Source: Chrysemys picta bellii (taxonomy: Eukaryota; Chordata; Testudines; Emydidae). From it: a DNA stretch of 64,000 bases. Below, in pieces: positions 23,295 through 33,757 of this stretch. Positions within the stretch are counted from its first letter, which is position 1. The number at the start of each line of letters is the position of its first letter. Made by a program: the position numbers and the translations under genes. The DNA lies in contig NC_088795.1 in the NCBI RefSeq assembly GCF_011386835.1, forward strand, positions 104,530,434 to 104,594,433, read 5' to 3'. The notes beneath the pieces are model-generated. The model did no database searches, had not been told where the DNA came from, and saw only the letters and a program-made list of their open reading frames with translations.

Positions 23295-23502
23295 TATATG
23301 AATGAGTAAATAACACCACCTTATTCATCTTCTCCACACCATTCATGATTTTATAGACCTCTATCATATCCCCCCTTAGTCATCTCTTTTTTAAACTGAA
23401 CAGTCCCAGTCTTTTTAAACTCTCCTCATATGGAAGCTGGTCCATATTTCTAGTCATTTTTGTTGCCCTTCTCTGAACTTTTTCCAATTCTAATGTACTT
23501 GC
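23295..23502 (-). mobile_element. CR1 LINE fragment, ORF2 C-terminal part
   Basis: The minus strand reads as a short section of CR1 ORF2. It corresponds to the [20 protein letters not shown] region and following residues of the CR1 copy at 50.1-50.7 kb. No open frame of useful length remains, and both ends are truncated. Confidence 0.85.
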
Positions 23503-25874
23503 AGCAGCCTTCAGCCAAGGACACACAGACTGCTGTATATCCTTTATTTATCTTATAGGACCTGATTAAAGTGTGTAGAGCATTTTGAGAACCTTGGCTG
23601 AACGGAGCTATGGAAATAGATAGTATTACTACTTTTATTATTATAGCAATTATTACAAATGGGTTTCCATTGAGAGCATTAATTCTACAGAAAGATCCAA
23701 GAGAATTATTGTGATTTTCTCATATGAGCTGAAATCTTAACTGCCTCTTTTATGGTATTCTTATCATTCAAATATGAACCCATTTTACAGAGGCCAAGGT
23801 ATTCCACTGCTAATGTCATTGTCAGCAGATACTGTGGAATAAAAGTACACACAGCTGTGTTAGTGAGGGTGATGTCAAAGGTGATCACTTTGCTAGCTTC
23901 AACAACACCCCTCTCATTTGCAAAGCCATTTAACCTTTCATCACAGTCAGAATCAGTTGGTGCTTTCAGTGGCAGTGTTGGATGGCAGGATGTTAGATGT
24001 CATAACAGGACTGATGTGCTTATGGAAGCAGAGAATCTGCTTCCGCTTAAACTATTTTTTTGTAATATTAGTTACAGATGGTATGAAAAAAATCACATTT
24101 CCAAACAAAACAAAAAATACACACACTACACACATGGCTGACCCTTCCTTTAATGTTGTGAGGCCCATTTCAGGATTCTTGCTGATTGTTGGTGCATCGG
24201 CTAATTTACTAAATTTTCACCAACCTCTAAACTCATGCTATTGTGATAGCAGTAGGTAATATGTTGATTTTTCTTAAACTGTAGGTGATGATTAACTAAG
24301 TTACAAGTTATGCCAGTTTTTTCAACATGCATTGCTTTTGAGCTGCAAATGAGGACCATACATATGGGAAGATCTGCATATTCATTTGATGCTACACTCA
24401 CTCTGCCTGAATCCCAAATAAAGTGATCAAGATGTCAAAGTCAGGAGTATTCCCAAACTACCTGAACTATGCATATCAGGCAGAGTGGGACATTCTGAGT
24501 AAATTGAACTAGAAGGACAGGAACCACAAACATCACTTCTCATCCACCACCTCAACCCCATCCTAAGCGATAAAAAGAAAGGAAATGGTTCTGAAATGAA
24601 GATCCAGTTTGCTTTGAATGGACATTAAAGATGGGATGGATCTTTCTATAGGAATACAGCATTAATCTGATGTCCTTTGCCAAAATTAACAAACATGAGG
24701 TCCATGAAATTTAGGATCCAAACTCCATATTTGTCTCTCTTTCATTGTTGCCTACAAGTGTTTGTCACTTGATTCTATTTGGGATTTCACAGTGAACCAC
24801 TTTTTCAACATGTAACATTAATTACCATTAAAGATAATGCAAAATTAAATAGCCGCCACAGCCATAATACAGCTCCTGTACCAGATATGCAAATATGTTG
24901 TACCTGTTACAATCACCATGAATATACCTAAATGATACCAAAATGCAAAGTATGGCAAGAAGGCACAGATGCTTTAAGGCACAGTGTAGGTATTTCAGAA
25001 GATAGATTCCTCAGTCTGGTATCTGGAGCCTACAAATTACAGAAAAGTGTCATAGGTAGGGTATTTGTTGTAGTGCTACTGCACCTCAACAGGAAGGTGG
25101 GGATACCCAGAATTGATAAAAGCAATAACAAATACAGGATTTTTTCCCCAAGTTTCTTCATGAAATCAAACATTTGTAATGACATGGATTTGAGTACTGT
25201 TTATGAATTCCACTGTTGCCTTTTGTTTACTTATGAAGAAGATGACTTTGAGAATATGACCAGGTGACCTGGAAGCCTGATTCAGAATACAACACCACTC
25301 TTACCCCTGCTGACCTAGTTTACTTTGTGTTGGTTTTTTATTTGTGAGTCATTTGTGTCACAAAAATATGGCTATTTTTGAAGTCTAGTATAACTCTAAC
25401 CATGAACTGAGATGGGAACAGATTATATAAAATGGGTGGGAGAATAGATTCACTTCTTGTTATGCTTTATTTTTCATACATGACATGGGGAAAAGGAGAC
25501 TGGTACAAAATGGATTTTATGTATTTGAGAATACGAAAGGAAGAAAATTGCAATATTGCTTTCATACAGGCTTCATAATACAAATCAATCCATCTTTCAA
25601 GTGTAGTGCATAAAAGACTGGGGAATAGGGATTTAAACTTTTTTTAAAGACTTCTAAGGACAGCAGATGGAACTTTTTTAAAAGCTTCAGCTAAAGTTGT
25701 TTAGACATATTGGGTCCAATCCATAGTTACCTTGCAACTTGTGTAGCTACTCACATCAGTGCAAAATGACTGCAAAGTAGATATAAAATGCTGCCAAATC
25801 AGAATGGTAGTATTTTACACATCCTTTGTGCACATTTTGCCTTTGCATAGTTGATGAAATAAGGGTCCTGATTC

Positions 25875-25878
<4 letters not shown>
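23503..25878. other. No gene recognised
   Basis: AT-rich sequence. The 129-codon frame at 23752-24141 and the 111-codon frame at 24932-25267 show no domain or homologue that I recognise. Confidence 0.4.

Positions 25879-25958
<80 letters not shown>
25879..25958. repeat. (TA)n microsatellite, about 80 bp
   Basis: Uninterrupted alternating TA. Long pure TA tracts are usually length-polymorphic and hard to sequence. Confidence 0.97.
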
Positions 25959-25960
<2 letters not shown>

Positions 25961-26858
25961 TAAGGCCACTTTACACTGCTCTGTCAATTTAAAGTCACCT
26001 TAAAATGGGCATAAGTTTCATTTACATGAACTTCATGCACCAGTCATGACAGTGTACTTTATTTCTAGTGAAAAAGTTTGTGCATGCCAAATGGTATGGT
26101 TTTTCAGAGAAACCAACTTGAATGTGCTATTTCTTCTCTGGTTCACCCAGGATTTTTCTGAATCCCCACAGAAGAATAAACCAAAATGAAAAAAACGTTA
26201 AGTACATCCATGGTAAAACATTTTTAAGTAGAAAAATGATGATGATTGGTTACAGTAGCTTGCCATGCAGTCAAACCCAATACTAGTTTTTTCCATCCAA
26301 GGTAGAACCTTCCACCCATAAAATTATGTTCCTCCAAATGGGTTACAGAACCAAACCACATAATGCAGGTGACCAATCACAAAGTTTGAATTTAAGTTAC
26401 AAATAGTGAATTCATGCAACAAACTGCTCATCAATAAAATACCATCCAAAGTTCTCAGTAATCATCTTGGGAATCATTTTCAATAATGAAAAAAATGAGA
26501 AAATTGCAATATGCTTTAGGACAATTTTTGAACAGAAAAAAGTCAGAATTCATCAAATAAATGCATTGATAATTATGTACGTAGCTCTGTTTGTTACCAA
26601 TATCAAGATTTAAGGACATAAAGTGTCAAAACCACACGCAGCTGAAAGATATAATACTGGGCAAGCATCAACTAAATTTGACCACATGTTCCAAGTCTGT
26701 GTAGTACTTGTAATCTATCTTAACAGTTTCTGTGAGGGTTCCAGTGCCTACAGAAGCCAGTAAAAAGCTCCTAAAGACTTCAATGCTGTTTTAGTCAGTG
26801 ATCACACTTTTCTATATATATCTGCACCTACACTGTAATCAAGGTGATAACTGATGTC
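25959..26858. other. No gene recognised
   Basis: Nothing beyond AT-rich sequence is visible. Confidence 0.4.
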
Positions 26859-28345
26859 CTAGGCACATAGGGAAGCACTGTCGTTATCTAGTCTTGTCTC
26901 CTGTATAACAAAGGTCACAGAACTTCCCTGAAATAATTCCTGTTTGAATTGTAGCATGTATTTTACAGAAATAGCCAATCTTGATTTAAAAATTATCAAT
27001 GATGGAGAATCCACCGCAAGGCTTCGTAAATGGTTTGAATAGTTAATTATCCTCACTGTTAAAAATGTATGCCTTATTTCCAGTCTGAATATGTCTAGTC
27101 TCAACTTCCAACCAACTTTTAGTATACCGTTGTCTGCTAGATCAAAGAGCCCATTACCAAATAATTGTTCTCCATGTAGGTACTTATATACTGTGATCAA
27201 GAAATGACTTAACTTTTCCTTTAAGACTAAATAGATTTTGCTCCTTGAGCGTATGACTATAAGGTATGTTTTCCAATCATTTAATTATTCTCAAGTCTCT
27301 TCTCTGAACCCTCTCCAATCTCCCAACATTCTTTTAGAATTGTGGACACCAAAACAGGATGCAGTATTCTAGTAGTGGCCATACCTGTATCAAATAGAGA
27401 GGAAATATAATCTTCCTATTCTTGCTTGAGCTCCCCCTGTTTATGCATCCAAGATCACATTAGCCCTTTTGGACAGCATCACACTGGGAGCTCATGTTCA
27501 GCTAATTATCCACCATAATCCCCACATTCTTTTCAGAGTCATTGTTTCCCAAATAGAGTCACCCCACCTGTAAGTATGGCCTACATTCTTTGTTCCTAGA
27601 TTATGAGATTACATTTAGCCATATTAAAATATATATTGTTTGCTTCTGCCCAGTTTGCCAAATAATACATATCGCTTTGTATCAGTGCCCTGTCCTCTTC
27701 AGTATTTACTACTCTCCAATTGTTGTGTAATCTACAAACCTTATCAGTGATGGATTTATGTTTTCTTCCAGGTCACTGATAAAATGTTAATAGTGTAGGG
27801 TCAAGGACTGATCCCCGTGGGACCTCATTAGAAAGACACCCACCCAATAATGATGTTTACAGTTGTGCTTTGAGCCCTGCCAGTTAGCCATTTTTAAACC
27901 ATTTAATGTGTGCCGTATTAATTTTGTATCCTTCTAGTTTTTTAATCAAACATTTGTGTGGTAATTAAAACTTTGTGTGGTACCAACTCAAAGGCCTTTC
28001 ATAAGTCTAAGTATATTACACAAACACTATTAACTTTGCCAATCACTGAATAATCTCATCAATAATAAGATATCAACACAGTTTGACAAGCTCTATTTTC
28101 CATAAACCCATGTTGATTAGCATTAATTATTTTACCCCCTTTTTATTCTTTATTAATTGAGTCCTGTAACACCCACTCCATTATTTTGCCTGGGATCGAT
28201 GTCAGACTGACAGGCCTATAATTACCCGGGTCATCCCATGTACCCACTTTAAATATTGGCACAATATTACCTTTCTTTCAGTCTTCTGGAAATTTCCTAG
28301 TATTCAATAATTATTGACAATCAAAATTAATTGTCTAGAAAGCTC
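26859..28345 (-). pseudogene. CR1 LINE on the minus strand, reverse transcriptase to near 3' end
   Basis: Reading leftward from 28345, the sequence follows the CR1 ORF2 order. A segment near 28200-28280 translates to ...ANIVPIFKVGTWDDP-like text, then NYRPVSLTSIPGK, then at about 28090 a KHGFMENRAC-like segment. The catalytic region is near 27720-27800, and the thumb and C-terminal segments follow down to about 26870. Many stops and frameshifts interrupt it. It is a 5'-truncated, inactive copy of about 1.5 kb, more diverged than the 50 kb CR1, so probably older. Confidence 0.85.
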
Positions 28346-28397
28346 CTGGATAGATGAATGGGGTGAAAGAAGAAATATCCCTTCTCCCTGAGGCTGA

Positions 28398-28475
28398 GTA
28401 TGTGTGCGTGCATGTGTGAACGCACACACACAAATATGTGTTTGTGTCTTTGTAACATATATGTGCACACTAATA
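28398..28475. repeat. GT/CA-rich low-complexity tract
   Basis: A run of TGTGTGCGTGCATGTGTG type followed by CACACACACA and further GT-rich text. Alternating purine-pyrimidine sequence could adopt Z-DNA. It is not a gene. Confidence 0.7.
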
Positions 28476-29339
28476 CACAGAGTAAATAATATACCTGTGT
28501 ACATACATGCACAATGTAGTTATATATAAATACGAAAGTGTGAACCTAACTGTATATTAAACAATCTTCAAAACAACTTCATGATCAGGGCTGATAAAGT
28601 AGAGTGAACAAGTGAAAATAAAAACTGAAGAATATTGACAAGTAAACTGGGCAAGATTCTACAAAAGATAGAGAAAAAGAAAGATATTAAAAATATGAAG
28701 AGAAATTTTGAAATATAGAAAAGAGTGGTTAAATAGGGCACCAAAATATTTTCATGTGTTGAACTGACATAAAGATGTTAGGATAACAGGGTATTCATGG
28801 GAAGGAATGAGGAGTACATAATATTTCCATCCTTTCTCTGTCACTGTATGCTTGCAGGATGTTTCTCTTGTTGACTGTTGGTTGTATTTTGGTTAGCATA
28901 TTTCTGAGACTCAAATTGTGTATTCTCAAATTTATTAAACATGTTGCCTGTGCTGTAATACCAATATATTAGTCAAGATTGTGCAATCCTTCCAAAACAA
29001 CACTGTATTCGTGGAATTGCTAGCTCCTGTACTGAGATGGCAGTGTACTGCAACCAGAAGGTGTCACTTGTGTGAATTGTGCCCTAGTACTAAATGACCC
29101 AAATTTATATTAATGTTGTATTTAAAATTTTCATTCTGTGATAATTTAAGCATGAAAGCTTAAAATGTGAACAGGAATGTTCACAGAAAGTGAAAAGAAT
29201 TGCAAGGCAGCCATGATCAGTATATTGCTGAAGCCAATATGAATGATGCAGAAATAAAACACAACATTTTGGTAAGTAGATTAAAGGCCAAAGACAGACC
29301 TGTATTGATATTCAGTAAATTGCAGGAAAGAGGAAGGAT
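28476..29339. other. No gene recognised
   Basis: AT-rich sequence without a supported feature. Confidence 0.4.
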
Positions 29340-29468
29340 GCTTCAGACATGAAGAACCTAGGTTCAATTCCCTGCTCTGCCACAGACTTCTTGTGTGAGC
29401 TTTGGCAAGTCACTTAGCCTCTCTGTACCTCAGTTCCCATCTGTAAAATGAGGATGATAGTACTTCCC
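29340..29468 (+). mobile_element. MIR-type SINE fragment
   Basis: The order GGTTCAATTCCCTGCTCTGC, then TGAGCTTTGGCAAGTCACTT, then CTCAGTTCCCATCTGTAAAA followed by TGAGGATGATAGTA is the core and 3' half of the amniote MIR (CORE-SINE). It is an ancient tRNA-derived, non-coding retroposon. The 5' tRNA-like part is degraded. Confidence 0.85.
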
Positions 29469-29879
29469 TACAGGTAGTAGATGGTAGCAATGTAAGCTGC
29501 TCTACTTCCGGGTGTGGTCGTCCCTGCCCACATGAGCCTCGGGTCAAACTATCCCCTGTCTCTTGTACCTGGTAAGGTCCCAGCTCAATGAAGGCCAACA
29601 ATGGACCCAGTGGAGGAGGGCCAAATTTCTCAATGGTGGTGAGGTGGTGAAGGTGGATGATCTGTAACTGTGGGTGCATGGACCACATAGGGCAGAAAAA
29701 GAGCCAAATCTTCATAACTGTCATCCAGACCCACAAGAATCAATGGCATCTGGCAGAAGAATGCCTGGGATGGTGTTCCCCAAAATAAACCCCCTTTATT
29801 TATGCCCAGTCCCAAGGAGGCAGAGTGAAATGAAGGGGCAACTTTCATATTGGTACCAGTGTAAGAATGTGCATTGGTA

Positions 29880-30390
29880 CAGGGTTTTTACCATATTTCT
29901 ATGCCACCTCAGGTGTGCAGCAGGGATGCATTATTGCCCCAGCACCATTCTGATAAGTTATCAATTGGATGTTAGCACTTACTGTTCAACACATCAGAAT
30001 CAAGGTTGGTCAAGAAGTGTTTACCGACCAAGACTACACTGATGGCATCACCTTGCTTGTAGAGAATTACAGCCCCATTCTCCAAGGTCTCCAGGATGCC
30101 ACCCACACGGTGGAGGTGAATATCTGATGGCGTAAGATCAAGGTCCAGAACCTGCAATGCAGGAATAGTCAAGTACCATGGAAAGCATTGATTAGTTCAT
30201 CTACCTGGGCTGCCAGCAGAGTTCAAATGGTCACAGCAAACTGGACATTTTTCATCAAATCAGTCACACAATCTCCTGCATGAAGTCCATGTCTTGCTTA
30301 TGGATACATAAACATCTTTGTGCTGAGACAAAGTTCGGGATCCAATATACCCCTGCACTGCTATATGTGTTAGAAACCTGGATCCAGGTA
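29880..30390 (+). pseudogene. Decayed reverse transcriptase of a non-CR1 LINE
   Basis: From about 29912 the + strand reads GVQQGCIIAPAPF, the conserved motif before the catalytic box of non-LTR reverse transcriptases. A frameshift follows, then FTDQDYTDGITLL, in which the usual YADD box is changed to YTDG. After a stop comes WRKIKVQNL, then a FIYLGCQ-like and a LLYVLETWI-like segment at about 30195 and 30355. Motif wording and order differ from the CR1 copies in this window, so it is another LINE clade, possibly R4- or RTE-like. Stops, frameshifts and the lost aspartate make it inactive. Confidence 0.65.
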
Positions 30391-31398
30391 GATTTGGAAC
30401 AACTAGTAACAATTTTCAGTCAAAACTGATTTTTTATGAAAAAATGGATTTTCAAATACAATTTTTCACAAATTATTTTTGCTTTTTTCACAAAAAAGAG
30501 ATAATTTTGTCAAAAAGCATCCCACCAAAAAACACAAATGTTTACTGGTTTTCAGAGAAAACCAAACATTTTGATTCAGACCCTGATCCATAATGAGAAT
30601 GGCTTTATGAGACACTCAACTACAGCTCCTGAGAGGAACCTAGTGGTATTACCTATTTAAAAAGTTTTAGTGTTCAGCCTAAAGTTTTGGGTTTTGTTTT
30701 TTCACTGATGAGCTGTAATTTTTGTGAACAAACCCACACTTTTTTCAACCAACTGTAATTAAAAAGATTATGGGGGACTCTGAGTTACCAACGTACTTAC
30801 ATGGTCATTCTACCATCTGCATAAGCAGCCCCCGCAAACTTCCCCACAGAAAGGTCAAGTGAGGCTCCTCATTCATATTTAAATTCTAACAAATATGCAT
30901 GGATAAGGTTTCGCATTATTTTATCCAGATCTAATTAATAACATCTGCCCATCCAGGAACAAATTTAGAAGTGCTAAATGTTCAACAGTGAAAAAATTCA
31001 TGTGCCAGATGAGAGAAGTAGGAAAAGGAGTATAGGTACTCAAGAGAATAGAAGAGATTTATCAGAGGTGCATTTCATGCCTTATTTCATCCCACAAAGG
31101 TGAGGCAACAGAAAAGGGAGATATAGTGAAGCAAAGGGAAGTTTTAGTTCTTGATCAGCCCCAGATACATTGTGACCAGGCTCAGAGTCCTCAGATAAGG
31201 GGGCAAAAGGAGAATGCAACATGAAAATCAACAGCTTAATTGCAAGAGAGAGACTGTAAGAATAAAATACTGTACAAGGGGGGCGGGGGCGGGGAAGTGG
31301 AATGAACGTGAAAAGTACCATGATGTCTGTGCTAGAAGAAAAAAGAGTTGTAGTGAATGGAAGAGACAGGCTAAAAGTAGAGTTAAAAACAACAGCTC
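30391..31398. other. No gene recognised; A/T homopolymer-rich patch
   Basis: About 30405-30560 is rich in TTTTC/GAAAA motifs of both orientations, which may be a degraded repeat. The rest shows nothing specific. Confidence 0.4.
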
Positions 31399-32368
31399 TG
31401 TGACAGGTGGAACTCATCCCGCAATGGATGGGGAAGGGTTAACTCCTCACTGTGGGTGGAGGAAGCCATGCCCCCACATCCCTACTGTGCATGCTCTGGG
31501 TGTATAAGTATAAGAGGGGGCAGCCCAGTTCAGTCTGGGCTGACCACAGAAGAGGAAGGACCCTCTTTGCCAGCTCCCAGCTGGTAGCAGCAGGAGCCCT
31601 GGACTGCAAAAGCCAGAGGTGCTGAGACCCAAGCAGACATCCAGCTACCTGTGGACACCCCAGGGAGGTCTGAGCTACAGGTCTGAATTGCACCTACCAA
31701 GGAACCCAGAGACCCTAAAGATGCACAGATCACCACCGCGAGTATCACAGTAGGAAGTAGCCCAGGGGGAGACTAGCCGTTGTCCTGACGATAGCATGTT
31801 GCAGACAGATCCCTGCTGACTCAGTGGCAGACATACTTGCCATTGACAGGGCCCTGAGCTGGGACCTGGTCAAACAGGGAGGGCCCAGATCTCATACCAT
31901 GACCACCCCCTAACCTCCGGGTCTTGGCCCACACACCCCAACTGTCCAGTAGGTCATACAGCCCCACCCGCTAGGGCAACTCTATTGATTCTGGCTGCTA
32001 AGTCTCACTGCCCTGTGAATCTGGGGTATCTCTATTGACTCTGGTCACTAGGTCTCACTGCCCTGTGAGCCCAGAGGAGCTCTACTGATACTGGCCACCA
32101 GGCCTTGCTGCCCTCTGAACCAGGGTAATTCTATGGACTCTGGTCATTAGGCCTTGCTGCCCTGCAGAGAAGGGCTACACCATTTACTTGAGCCACAAGG
32201 CCCTACTGCCCTGTGGATCAGGGGGATTACGTAGACTTTGGCAACTAGGCCTTACAGCCTGGCAGATCAGGCTTTAGCCCTTAGATCTCACTGCCTAGAG
32301 ACAGAGGGCAGCTCAAAGGATGGGGTGAACTCACCCTGCATTGGGTCCCCCACACACACACCATCACA
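31399..32368 (+). mobile_element. LTR-like repeat with TATA region and internal 50-bp tandem array
   Basis: The sequence starts TGTGACAGG and ends CATCACA, giving TG...CA and near-inverted ends. The outside 5-mers AGCTC and ACCTC match at four of five positions, a weak target duplication. GGTGGAACTCATCCCGCAAT near the start recurs as GGGTGAACTCACCCTGCATT near the end. A TATA-like TATAAGTATAAG at about 31502-31513 precedes CAGCCCAGTTCAGTCTGGG, a plausible start region. It is GC-richer than its surroundings and non-coding. A solo LTR is my best reading, but the array inside is unusual for one. Confidence 0.45.
31980..32280 (+). repeat. Degenerate tandem array, about six units of 50 bp
   Basis: Units start near 31981, 32031, 32081 and 32130, then continue less clearly to 32280. 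Each carries a TCTATTGACTCTGG-like part, a CACTAGG part and a CTCACTGCCCTGTGA-like part. Period is 49-50 bp. It lies inside the LTR-like repeat. Confidence 0.8.
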
Positions 32369-32510
32369 ACCTCCAACCCATAATAAGTAAAGCCAGACTA
32401 ATCCGTTTTTATGTGAGAAAAGTAGATTGGGGAAGTGAAATTTACCTCAAGCAGCATATGGGGAAAGAAGGGAGTAAATGAAGGGAGTTGGTGTGAATTC
32501 TCGGTGATAA

Positions 32511-33757
32511 AAAGAACAGGAGTACTTGTGGCACCTTAGGACTAACAAATTTATTAGAGCATAAGCTTTCGTGGACTACAGCCCACTTCTTCGGATGCAT
32601 ACAGAGTGTAATAAATATTGAGGAGATATATATACACACATACAGAGAGCATAAACAGGTGGGAGTTGTCTTACCAACTCTGAGAGGCCAATTCAGTAAG
32701 AGAAAAAAAACTTTTGAAGTGATAATCAAGCTAGCCCAGTACAGACAGTTTGATAAGAAGTGTGAGAATACTTACAAGGGGAGATAGATTCAATGTTTGT
32801 AATGGCTCAGCCATTCCCAGTCCTTATTCAATCCTGAGTTGATTGTGTCTAGTTTGCATATCAATTCCAGCTCAGCAGTCTCTCGTTGGAGTCTGTTTTT
32901 GAAGTTTTTCTGTTTTAATATAGCCACCCGCAGGTCTGTCATTGAATGACCAGACAGGTTAAAGTGTTCTCCCACTGGTTTTTGAATATTATGATTCCTG
33001 ATGTCAGATTTGTGTCCATTAATTCTTTTGCGGAGAGACTGTCCGGTTTGGCCAATGTACATGGCAGAGGGGCATTGCTGGCACATGATGGCATATATCA
33101 CATTGGTAGATGTGCAGGTGAACGAGCCCCTGATGGTATGGCTGATGTGATTAGGTCCTATGATGATGTCACTTGAATAGATATGTGGACAGAGTTGGCA
33201 TCGGGCTTTGTTACAAGGATAGGTTCCTGGGTCAGTGGTTTTGTTCAGTGATGTGTGGTTGCTGGTGAGTATTTGCTTTAGGTTGGGAGGTTGTCTGTAA
33301 GCGAGGGCAGGTCTGTCTCTCAAGATCTGTGAGAGTAAAGGATCATCTTTCAGGATAGGTTGTAGATCTCTGATGATGCGCTGGAGAGGTTTTAGTTGGG
33401 GGCTGAAGGTGACAGCTAGTGGTGTTCTGTTATTTTCTTTGTTGGGCCTGTCTCGTAGGAGGTGACTTCTGGGTACTCGTCTGGCTCTGTCAATCTGTTT
33501 TTTCACTTCAGCAGGTGGGTATTGTAGTTTTAAGAATGCTTGATAGAGATCTTGTAGGTGCTTGTCTCTATCTGAGGGATTGGAGCAAATGCGGTTATAT
33601 CTTAGAGCTTGGCTGTAGACAATGGATCGTGTGGTGTGTCCTGGATGGAAGCTGGAGGCATGTAGGTGCTTGCATTTGGAAAGGAAGATGATGTCTGTCT
33701 GTATCTGTACGAGTTTTTTCATGAGGTTGATGGATTTCCACTCCATACGGCTAAGAA
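32511..33757 (-). mobile_element. Penelope-like element, 5'-truncated, minus strand
   Basis: The stretch contains an open frame for the C-terminal part of the Penelope-like polyprotein (32790-33746) and, on its left, the 3' untranslated tail (32511-32789). The tail is shared with 5698-5839 and with the hairpin at 39.7 kb. Upstream reverse transcriptase sequence is missing, so the insertion is truncated. Confidence 0.85.
32790..33746 (-). CDS. Penelope-like polyprotein C-terminus: reverse transcriptase end, linker, GIY-YIG endonuclease
   Basis: The 318-codon frame is open throughout but lacks the reverse transcriptase core. Residues 1-90 are the tail of the reverse transcriptase, with HPGHTTRSIVYSQ followed by ALRYNRICS, a signature of the family. 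C178, C183 and C186 belong to the cysteine-bearing linker. The GIY-YIG nuclease starts at VIYAIMC (216-222), followed by MYIGQTGQ (229-236) and R240 with H245 in LRKRINGHKSD; E260 and N304 are further candidate active-site residues. In intact elements this nuclease nicks target DNA for reverse transcription. The first ATG is internal to the ancestral protein, so it need not be a real start. Alone it cannot transpose. The intact frame implies a young insertion. Confidence 0.85.
   Translation of the reverse strand: MEWKSINLMKKLVQIQTDIIFLSKCKHLHASSFHPGHTTRSIVYSQALRYNRICSNPSDRDKHLQDLYQAFLKLQYPPAEVKKQIDRARRVPRSHLLRDRPNKENNRTPLAVTFSPQLKPLQRIIRDLQPILKDDPLLSQILRDRPALAYRQPPNLKQILTSNHTSLNKTTDPGTYPCNKARCQLCPHIYSSDIIIGPNHISHTIRGSFTCTSTNVIYAIMCQQCPSAMYIGQTGQSLRKRINGHKSDIRNHNIQKPVGEHFNLSGHSMTDLRVAILKQKNFKNRLQRETAELELICKLDTINSGLNKDWEWLSHYKH

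Noticed and set aside
23752..24259. 129- and 113-codon overlapping + strand frames
   Set aside because: Two overlapping frames with no homology I recognise and AT-rich composition; chance is more likely.
28398..28512. His/Thr-rich overlapping minus-strand frames
   Set aside because: They read a GT/CA-rich low-complexity tract.
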